Position numbers and translations under genes: made by a program. This document shows, piece after piece, positions 23,231-29,359 of a stretch of 29,359 nucleotides of DNA (position 1 is the first letter of the stretch; every line of letters starts with the position of its first letter). Source of the stretch: Oceanobacillus_B kapialis (GTDB lineage: Bacteria; Bacillota; Bacilli; Bacillales; Amphibacillaceae); the NCBI RefSeq assembly GCF_042685265.1, contig NZ_JBHUMX010000011.1, one strand, 5' to 3'. The notes beneath the pieces are model-generated. The model saw only the letters and a list, made by a program, of their open reading frames with translations. It was not told the DNA's origin and searched no databases.

Positions 23231-23725
23231 TTATGTCGTAACTGGCGGACCTCCTGAGTCGTCAGCCTTCACACAATCGACGGCTATGACGAGCGCAATA
23301 ATGATCGTCTCCATCTCCTCATTCAGAACTTGAACCTTGTAACTATCGCCCCATGAGAACCATTCTTTATTCAACTTCCCGACGACTTCCCCATGCTGTA
23401 ATACTTCGAAGTTCATATCCCACCAGTTCCCATTCACTTCTATCCCAGCGGCATCAATCGAATAACGTGCTTTAAAGAGAGAAAACTCTTTATTAATCGT
23501 TAATACCTCTTGGCCGTTAACCTCAACATTAAATTTCGGCAGGAAGCTCATCACCTTTTTCGTTATAAGTGCAACCTCTGTTCCAGCTGTATTCAGGATG
23601 GAGAACGTTTTTGGGATTTTCATAAAACTTCCTTCCACATAATACGCATCATTCTCCTGCTCGTCCTTTATTGTGAACTTCTCGTTAAAACTCATCACTT
23701 TTTGTTTTATGTACAATTGTTTCAT
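23231..23725 (-). CDS. LURP-one-related/YxjI-like protein
   Basis: This 164-residue protein matches the LURP-one-related (LOR) family, which has a Tubby-C-like beta-barrel. It opens with LYIKQKVMSFNEKFTIKDEQ, and the segments VEGSFMKIPKTFSIL and IKKEFSLFKARYSID-like (here NKEFSLFKARYSI) follow the repeated beta pattern. B. subtilis YxjI is a related stand-alone protein; plant members act in defence, and bacterial function is unknown. Membrane phospholipid binding has been proposed for the fold. The last 12 residues (VKADDSGGPPVTT) look disordered. GGAAGGGTG lies upstream of the ATG. It is transcribed alone. Confidence 0.82.
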   Translation of the reverse strand: MKQLYIKQKVMSFNEKFTIKDEQENDAYYVEGSFMKIPKTFSILNTAGTEVALITKKVMSFLPKFNVEVNGQEVLTINKEFSLFKARYSIDAAGIEVNGNWWDMNFEVLQHGEVVGKLNKEWFSWGDSYKVQVLNEEMETIIIALVIAVDCVKADDSGGPPVTT

Positions 23726-23914
23726 AATAGGAACACCCTTCCTTTGGTGGGGTAGTTATCTGTCTGGTTACTGAAGTATTTACTTTTGTACGGTTTTAGT
23801 CCTTAGGAGGTTTCATATCCTCGATAAGAGAAAAATTAGAGGTGGAGAAATAAAGATAGAGGAAAGTTATTTAACTATTGTAATTTTAACTGGATACATA
23901 TATATGTATAAAAC

Positions 23915-23949
23915 AATAAAAGGAGTATCGTAACATAACTCCCTTTATT
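23915..23949 (-). terminator. Terminator of the mcrBC operon
   Basis: AATAAA-A-GGAGT (23915-23926) pairs with ACTCC-C-TTTATT (23938-23949) with one mismatch. On the minus strand the stem leads into TTTTATTGTTTTA. It lies 17 bases after the mcrC stop codon. Confidence 0.75.
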
Positions 23950-23965
23950 CCTATCAATTTCTGAA

Positions 23966-25012
23966 TCAGCTTTTATTCAATATCCCCTTCAACCTACTCT
24001 CAATATCTCTCCAGTTTTCAGCCAAATCAACGCTACATATTTTCATTTGAAAACCCTGTATTTCATAATTAATATGAAATGATTGATAGACTCTTGGGTA
24101 CAACAAAATACCAACCGCTTTATCACCATTTCGCTTTCTCCTGTCATTCTCTAAATAGGCATATAGCTGGTATAAATGTCCGCTACGAATAATTTCTTTA
24201 CCCTTAAATTCGAGCAAACCATGCTGATAGAACTTTGTATCAATAATGTATTTTTGATTGTCAATTATCATAGAGATATCTGTATGCATAAGGGGCAGGT
24301 GTTCATTTTTCTCACCGATTGCTCCCCAATCCAGCGTTTCACTCCTGGCATTCGACCCTGGGTGTTCACGCCTGTAAAAGTTTTTAACAAAATTCTCAAA
24401 GAGCCTTGCCATTTTCATATGGTCACGGGAAAAATCATTAAATGCTGATTCCCCTGACCCCTCATGCAATAACACATTTTCAGAAATAAACTGACAAATA
24501 TTCAATATAAATCGGTAATGTTGATTATTTCGATGTAATGTAACCTGGTTAAAGTACTTGGGTTTTAATTCAATTCTTGAAATGCTTCGAAAGTACATTA
24601 ACATCCTTTTTAAGTCTTCATAATGTTCTTTTTCCAAATGCTCATACATACTCAATCGAAGTAGTGTTGCTTTAATTAATTGATTATGCAAAATATCATC
24701 GGTAAACTCTTCATGTTTAATGTGCATCTTCCCTTTTTTATAGGAAAATCTTTCAATTGATTCTTTGAAAAGCACCTTCCCCCGGATAACTCCTGACTCT
24801 TCTCTCACTGGGGTGTACTCCTTATAAAGTCCTCTTTTAATTAAGGATTTTACCTTTAAGAGAAGGATCTTACTTAGTAGATTGATAATATCTTTTTCAT
24901 CTTCACCGTACACGTCTATCATGCGACTTTCATCGGGATGGTCCCACGCATATGCCAACATATAGTAAATATTTTTAACAGGAATTTTACTGGTATCGGT
25001 TGAGGAGTTCAT
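23966..25012 (-). CDS. mcrC: McrC-family nuclease subunit of a type IV (McrBC) restriction system
   Basis: This 348-residue protein is the nuclease partner of the McrB GTPase and cuts DNA carrying modified cytosine. The N-terminal region opens with IPVKNIYYMLAYAWD, a family signature (NIYYMLAYA). The C-terminal PD-(D/E)xK site is visible as Asp in LMHTDISMII and Asp-x-Lys in YIIDTKFY. Length is normal. The frame is open upstream, but the ATG at 25012 lies nine bases after AGGAGG and is chosen. This makes it overlap the end of mcrB by 26 bases, so it is translationally coupled to mcrB. It looks intact, although mcrB before it is frameshifted; without a functional McrB it should be inactive. 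Confidence 0.9.
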   Translation of the reverse strand: MNSSTDTSKIPVKNIYYMLAYAWDHPDESRMIDVYGEDEKDIINLLSKILLLKVKSLIKRGLYKEYTPVREESGVIRGKVLFKESIERFSYKKGKMHIKHEEFTDDILHNQLIKATLLRLSMYEHLEKEHYEDLKRMLMYFRSISRIELKPKYFNQVTLHRNNQHYRFILNICQFISENVLLHEGSGESAFNDFSRDHMKMARLFENFVKNFYRREHPGSNARSETLDWGAIGEKNEHLPLMHTDISMIIDNQKYIIDTKFYQHGLLEFKGKEIIRSGHLYQLYAYLENDRRKRNGDKAVGILLYPRVYQSFHINYEIQGFQMKICSVDLAENWRDIESRLKGILNKS

Positions 25013-27450
25013 GAACCTTATCCTCCTGATCAAACCAATATTCTTGTAAAAGTGGTTTAATTTCTAGCCTAAGAACACGTTCAAACCATTTCTGTTCATC
25101 TTCAATATCATGGTCTGGTGTAAAATAACTATGTCCAATTTCAAACCCTTTTCCCAGATTAACTTTGTCATTCACAATCTCGGTATTTATTTCTTTCATA
25201 AGTGAATCAATTGTATCAATAAAACCCTGACTAATACCTTTCGTCTGCAAATATTCTTTAAATGAATCTGTATTAAACCCTGGCTCTAACTCAATAAAAG
25301 CAAACCGACGGCGCAATGCATAATCTACCATGGCTAGTGAACGGTCAGCTGTATTCATCGTGCCAGTTACATACACATTTTCGGGAATATAAAAATGTTC
25401 TCCTTCTTTGCTGTATGTGTTTTGTATTTCAAAATTCTTTCCCTCGTTTATCCGCTTCAACCAACATCATTACTTCTCCAAATATTTTGGATAAGTTGCC
25501 GCGGTTTATTTCATCAATGATGAAATAAAAGTTTTCTTCAGGCTGCTCCTGTGCTTTCCTACAAAATCTATAAAACAATCCATCCTGTAACACGAAATGG
25601 CCTTCCGTATTTGGCTTAAACCCGCGAATAAACTCCTCATAGGAATAGGATTGATGAAACTGAATCATCTCAATGTTATCAGGAGATTTAGAACCCATAT
25701 GGTAATAAGCTAGACGTTTCGCTACAAATGTCTTACCGACTCCTGGAGGGCCCTGTAATATAATATTCTTCTTATAGTCTAACGATTCTATTGCATCTTC
25801 TACTTTTTCTAGGTCCATAAACAGGTCACTTGTTATTTGTTCCGTTGTATAGGGTTCACTTTCGTTTACTACGTATTCTCTTTCAGGCTCTTTAATAATT
25901 TCTATCTTCTGCAAAATTTCTTGTAAAAAATCTTCGTATGGAGTAATATCTGTTAGTGTCTTCTGATGGATAGGCAAGTCGGAAACGTCCCATTCACCAT
26001 ACCTGATCCATTCGACATCTCTGAAAGAATGCTGAGCTCCATTTTCCGGACTATACTGGTAAGAAGACGTTACCTGGCCAAATGCAACCAATTGAGATGT
26101 ACCAGCTTTAATAAGGACATAATCTCCCTCTTTTATTTCTCTGACAAACTGCTCATTGGCTAATGCATCATTTCTGGGGTTGTGGTCATAGTTATGCTTT
26201 TCTTTCAACGACTGTGCTATTTCTTTCTTATCTTTATAATTCCTCAAATCACCTAGTTCGTTCCAGCCGATAGATATTTGTTCATTATCCCTGAAATAAT
26301 CCCAATACTTCCCATTCTCACCTGCAGCAAGCAACCAATATTTAGGTGCTTCTTTCTCAATGGCGTGTTTATCCTTAAATTTATCAAAAATAAAACTGAA
26401 AAACTGATCGACTTCATAATAGATTGGCAGATTGGTTTTTCTTCCCACCACATTTTCATAAGTTGCTGCTATATCATGGTCTTTTATTGCTTTTTGAAAC
26501 TTTATAAACTTAGAAGAAAAAGTATCTCCTCTCTGATAATCAGGATCGATTTCTAATTCGTTTTCAACAGCTACTCGATCCCGCTGGTTATAAAAACAGT
26601 AGTCTTCAGGATAAACATTACCGATTATTTCACTAAGTGCACTTGCGCCAATGCCAAATAATTTATATTGATCATTGTTCAAAAATTGTTCCATACGATA
26701 CTCCAATGGGTCATTTCCATGAATTAAATAAAGGAAGGATTCGCGATATTTCTCTATGGAAGCATTCTTTTTTCCAAATGCACGACCTTTTGCAAGTGGC
26801 ATCCGATATGCATTGACATGTTCACCTATTTGCTGAAAATCTTCCCATTCCATTGACTTAATATATTCTGGGTCTCTGAACTTTTGAAAATAACGATAAC
26901 TGTCTTCCAAGTATTCAAATTCCTTGGAGAAATTATCATATTCATCTTTATAATAAAGTAAGTATCTTTCAATTAATGATTTATCCACCCTTTTTTCTAC
27001 TAACTCAGGATCTTCCCAGAAACTTAGTAATGTAGCAAATTCATCTTCCGTTATTTTGTAGTTAGTTAACTGTGCTAGCCGCATGATTAATAGATTTCGA
27101 GTTTCAGGAAGTTCCTTTAACTTGTGACGAAGAAGCATACCTTCCGACTCATTCAGCCGCGTTTCTTTAACTTTCAATTCCACTTGTGAGTAAGCCCCAC
27201 CATTATCCTTTGGCTCTGAGTACACCTCTGTTAAAGCAATGATACCCCCAGTATTTTTATCACCGCCGTCTGAACGCCAAATAAATACCTGATCGCCTGC
27301 CTTAACCTCATGTGTATGTTGCTTTTGACGAATACTCCAGTCGATAATTTTCCCATCTTTCACATATTGATTAATATCATGCAGGTCAGGATACTTGTCC
27401 TCATTTATAGTGAATTGCTTAGGGTTCCCTTGGAAGATCCACTTTGGCAT
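24987..27450 (-). pseudogene. mcrB: McrB-like AAA+ GTPase with two EVE-like domains, split by a frameshift
   Basis: Two frames together encode an 820-residue McrB. The first (27450 to 25429) holds an N-terminal EVE/PUA-like reader (MPKWIFQGNPKQF, VFIWRSDGGDKNTGGIIALT), a helical middle, a second EVE-like domain (YWLLAAGENGKYWDYF, GDYVLIKAGTSQLVAFGQVT) and an AAA+ domain with Walker A GPPGVGKT (567-574) and Walker B FIIDEINRG (Asp 646). It stops at TGA straight after DKRGKEF. The other frame continues exactly with EIQNTYSKEGEHF and the McrB signature MNTADRS (698-704), then ALRRRF, to 24987. One extra T in a run of four (25431-25434) explains the break. GGGAG lies eight bases before the ATG. 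Real decay, sequencing error and +1 recoding all remain possible. Confidence 0.9.
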
Positions 27451-27583
27451 AAATCATACTCCCCCTGTTATTATCTTTTGTTTAAGTATATTAGTAAGCT
27501 TAGTTCCAACTAGTCTTTGTTTATGAATTACTTCTTTTTTGAAGCTATGACAGCTGTGCAGTTTGTTTTACTACTATTTGTGG

Positions 27584-27597
27584 TACGGTTCACCGTA
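27584..27597. promoter_or_regulatory. Palindrome upstream of mcrB
   Basis: TACGGT and ACCGTA form a perfect 6-base inverted repeat with a two-base centre, 134 bases before the mcrB start. It is more GC-rich than its surroundings. Operator function is a guess. Confidence 0.3.
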
Positions 27598-27624
27598 ACG
27601 TTGGTTAGGGTAAAATAGCCTATT

Positions 27625-27657
27625 AAAAAGGGTAGCTTTATTAAATGACTGCTACCC
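27625..27657 (-). terminator. Terminator between the RES gene and mcrB
   Basis: GGGTAGC (27630-27636) pairs with GCTACCC (27651-27657). On the minus strand it is followed by TTTTTAATA. The plus side has no T run, so it serves minus-strand transcription from the RES gene and separates it from mcrBC. Confidence 0.85.
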
Positions 27658-27694
27658 TAACTCCATTTCGTATATCTTGTTCTTGCTTACATCA

Positions 27695-27778
27695 TCAGTA
27701 TTCTTGCCACCACTGTATATAAGGATTTTCTTGTCTCACTACTGCAGCCGATTTTTTAACAATGATTATATTAATACA
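27695..27778 (-). pseudogene. Possible C-terminal gene remnant (ends QWWQEY)
   Basis: A 27-codon open stretch without a start codon at its head ends in SAAVVRQENPYIQWWQEY and TGA. The aromatic-rich end looks like the C-terminus of a real protein whose upstream part is gone, but I do not recognise it. An internal GTG could start a 14-residue peptide; no ribosome site supports it. Confidence 0.25.
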
Positions 27779-27885
27779 TTAATTTTGAGAATTAATAAAG
27801 CAAGTTATTTACTTCCTTTAATGTATTTCCCTACATTACTTAGTACTATGATGGTTTACTAAATAACTAATAATTATTTATAATG

Positions 27886-29085
27886 TTAACGCTCAACATA
27901 AGAAATGTTAGAGAGAAACATTTTTGTAGTAACAGGTTGGTCTGAAAAATCTTGATTATCCATAAATAAGACATAAGCTTTTTTACCATTTTTTGAACTG
28001 GGATAAATAATTCCATCAATAGATTGATTGGCTTTCGTTCGGAATATATGTCTAAAGTATTCAGTTACTATCTGAGTTGGTACATAATCTATATGTTCCT
28101 TTCCATCTTTTTTTATTGGTTTAGTAAAATCACTTAAAAAGCTATAAAAAAATTTTACAATCCATCTATTTTTTCGGTCTTCTTCATCAAATATGCTTGG
28201 AACATTTGGAATTGAAGTTAAATCTAACATTAATAAAGAATAAGCATTTTTAAATTCACCTATTGTTGCCACAACGTTCTCACCAGGTAAAAAGTTCACT
28301 TCTAGTAATGCAGTTTCCTCATCAATTCCACCATAAAACATTGGGATACCTGCAGGACTCATTCGATTTGAATTTAATGCATTTTCTTTAGGGGGAGGTC
28401 CTATCTCCATAGCCTTCTTGAAATACTCTCCTTTATCAGAAACACGTGCTCTATATATCTTCTGTTCTGTCAATTTTTTTATTAATCCTAATTTTTCTAC
28501 ATTTGAACCTATAATATCAAGCACTTCATTAGGATTAAACCTTTCCATGACATAAGTTGATTTTGTATGTGTCTTATAAAAAACGTATCTAGTTTTGTGT
28601 TTTACTTGTTCAGAGAAAGTTTGCCATGTAATAAACAATTCTTTATCTTCTGGGAGATTGTAAGGGTCAACTTTACACCAAATAGTATCTAGAAATTTAT
28701 CTTGTAAGTCTCGTATTAAGTACTCATTCTCTATGTTAGCCTCATGACATAAAATCTCTAAAATAAAATCCCAACCATCATATATTTCAGCGCCTAAGTA
28801 TCCTCCCTCTCTAGAGTCATATCCCACTCCTTCATCATCAGGATTTCCCCACTCGACTTTTAGTGCATCTATAATAAACTCCACTACATCATCCATATCA
28901 GCAGCAATAAACCCATCATTTTCATTTTCAAAATCACAGTAATCACAGTATTCTGAACAAGCATTTTCTTCTATATATTGCTTTATAAAGATTTCATTAA
29001 TACAATTTCCACAAACATTTTTAAATTCAAAAGTGGTGAAGCCATATTCTGCTTGCCTGTCCAATAAACGTTTTTGAAAGCCCAC
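27886..29085 (-). CDS. HEPN/RES-type protein (probable NAD-degrading toxin)
   Basis: This 399-residue protein has an N-terminal HEPN/RES-associated domain with a probable zinc knuckle (Cys 25, 28, 43, 47 and 50 in VCGNC and CSEYCDYC) and a C-terminal RES domain (about 205-390). RES toxins destroy cellular NAD+ by phosphorolysis or hydrolysis. Their key residues appear here as Arg 212/214 in YRARV, Tyr 251 in FYGG and Glu 257 in EETALLE. It begins at a GTG seven bases after AGGGGG; an ATG one base away opens another frame that does not encode the protein. No Xre-type antitoxin gene is seen beside it, unlike classical RES-Xre pairs. Placement next to mcrBC suggests an abortive-infection role, an inference. 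Confidence 0.8.
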   Translation of the reverse strand: MGFQKRLLDRQAEYGFTTFEFKNVCGNCINEIFIKQYIEENACSEYCDYCDFENENDGFIAADMDDVVEFIIDALKVEWGNPDDEGVGYDSREGGYLGAEIYDGWDFILEILCHEANIENEYLIRDLQDKFLDTIWCKVDPYNLPEDKELFITWQTFSEQVKHKTRYVFYKTHTKSTYVMERFNPNEVLDIIGSNVEKLGLIKKLTEQKIYRARVSDKGEYFKKAMEIGPPPKENALNSNRMSPAGIPMFYGGIDEETALLEVNFLPGENVVATIGEFKNAYSLLMLDLTSIPNVPSIFDEEDRKNRWIVKFFYSFLSDFTKPIKKDGKEHIDYVPTQIVTEYFRHIFRTKANQSIDGIIYPSSKNGKKAYVLFMDNQDFSDQPVTTKMFLSNISYVER

Positions 29086-29143
29086 ATAAATTCCCCCTTC
29101 GTGTTCATTCTAATCCTTTTTGGAGGTTAATTATTTACAATTT

Positions 29144-29242
29144 TTATTCTTTAAAAATAGCGATTGGCCTGATAATAATTGCTGGTTTTGTTGCGATTTC
29201 GAATAAATCATTTTTCTGTTTTCTTCTTTGTTCTCTATTCAT
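29144..29242 (-). CDS. Small ORF, 32 residues, upstream of the RES gene
   Basis: An ATG opens a 32-codon frame: MNREQRRKQKNDLFEIATK, then PAIIIRPIAIFKE. AAGG lies only two bases upstream, a poor spacing. The basic N-terminus followed by a hydrophobic tail looks non-random. It lies 58 bases before the RES gene, the usual position for an antitoxin, but is too short for a known one. It could also be the end of a decayed gene. Confidence 0.35.
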   Translation of the reverse strand: MNREQRRKQKNDLFEIATKPAIIIRPIAIFKE

Positions 29243-29262
29243 TACCTTATCTGCCTGTATTT

Positions 29263-29312
29263 GGCAAGTAAAAAATGTATGAAATGGCACTTAAAATTGT
29301 ATGCCACTTGCC
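29263..29312. repeat. Nested inverted repeat at the right edge
   Basis: GGCAAGT (29263-29269) pairs with ACTTGCC (29306-29312), and GGCA/TGCC (29286-29289, 29302-29305) forms an inner stem. Neither strand shows a T run after it. It may be a leader structure of the small ORF or RES transcript. Confidence 0.4.
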
Positions 29313-29359
29313 ACCTCTAATTATTCATGTAATAAGGATTCTTTGTAACGGAAACTATC

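Larger units (their letters stand above)
27451..27885. other. Gap between the RES gene and mcrB
   Basis: It holds the RES-gene terminator (27625-27657), a palindrome (27584-27597) that may be an operator for mcrB, and a short open stretch (27695-27778). No good sigma-A promoter is seen before mcrB: TATACT near 27490 has only a poorly spaced -35. Confidence 0.4.

Noticed and set aside
23894..23909. Perfect 16-base palindrome ATACATATATATGTAT
   Set aside because: It is a low-complexity AT alternation in an AT-rich gap, with no promoter around it. Chance is a sufficient explanation.
25437..25443. GGGAAAG on the minus strand, a possible -1 slippery heptamer inside mcrB
   Set aside because: The incoming frame reads GGG AAA, not GGA AAG, so it is not in the right phase. 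The needed shift is also +1, not -1.
23726..29359. mcrBC/RES region as an integrated mobile element
   Set aside because: No integrase, transposase, tRNA target or direct-repeat boundary is visible within the window.
1..29359. CRISPR arrays, tRNA or rRNA genes
   Set aside because: No regularly spaced direct repeats and no tRNA- or rRNA-like sequences were seen. The only regular repeat is the 153-base coding repeat in the membrane protein at 7871-8509.

Overview
The window is from a low-GC Gram-positive bacterium, most likely a Bacillaceae member of the Oceanobacillus/Virgibacillus type. The reasons are strong AGGAGG-type ribosome sites, use of GTG and TTG starts, a pbuE gene under an adenine riboswitch almost identical in plan to that of Bacillus subtilis, a BglG/PRD-controlled PTS, and an adjoining set of Bacillus-like small genes. 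There are no rRNA or tRNA genes, no insertion sequence, no integrase and no CRISPR array. The genus is an inference.

Left part (1-4672, + strand): an adenine riboswitch with its terminator controls the purine efflux pump PbuE. It is followed by a compact operon of a HAD phosphatase, a beta-CASP metallo-beta-lactamase nuclease related to RNase J, and a DeoR-type repressor. A bidirectional terminator closes this block.

Middle left (4673-13572, - strand): first come two GT4 glycosyltransferases flanking a VTT/DedA-type membrane protein, probably making a glycolipid anchor of the LafA/LafB kind. Next is a PadR - HAAS - membrane-repeat operon with a near-perfect promoter and an inverted-repeat operator over its -10; its last protein is made of four tandem units of exactly 51 residues. 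Last is an ascorbate-type PTS (EIIC, EIIB) behind a PRD antiterminator that carries its own EIIB-like and EIIA domains.

Centre (13573-18740): two neighbouring small genes, a YjzC-like protein and a cytidine deaminase, are each cut by one in-frame TAA. A RhuM-family gene lies upstream of the deaminase. A lipoprotein with an acidic linker faces a TetR cluster in which the regulator, two unannotated 23- and 29-residue membrane peptides and an atypical SDR protein are accompanied by three copies of a shared operator-like box.

Right part (18740-29359): a second DeoR regulator is paired with an M24/creatinase-fold protein that lacks key metal ligands, followed by a classical SDR, an IroE/BesA-like esterase and a LURP-one/YxjI-like protein. 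The right end is a small defence island on the - strand: a HEPN/RES-domain toxin-like protein, then a McrBC type IV restriction system. Its mcrB carries two EVE-like reader domains and is split by a one-base shift at a site resembling the prfB recoding signal.

Three genes in the window are broken (YjzC-like, deaminase, mcrB). Either the accessory parts are decaying or the underlying sequence has local errors. The most unusual candidates for further work are the TetR/micropeptide cluster, the PadR/HAAS/51-residue-repeat module, the beta-CASP operon and the split mcrB.
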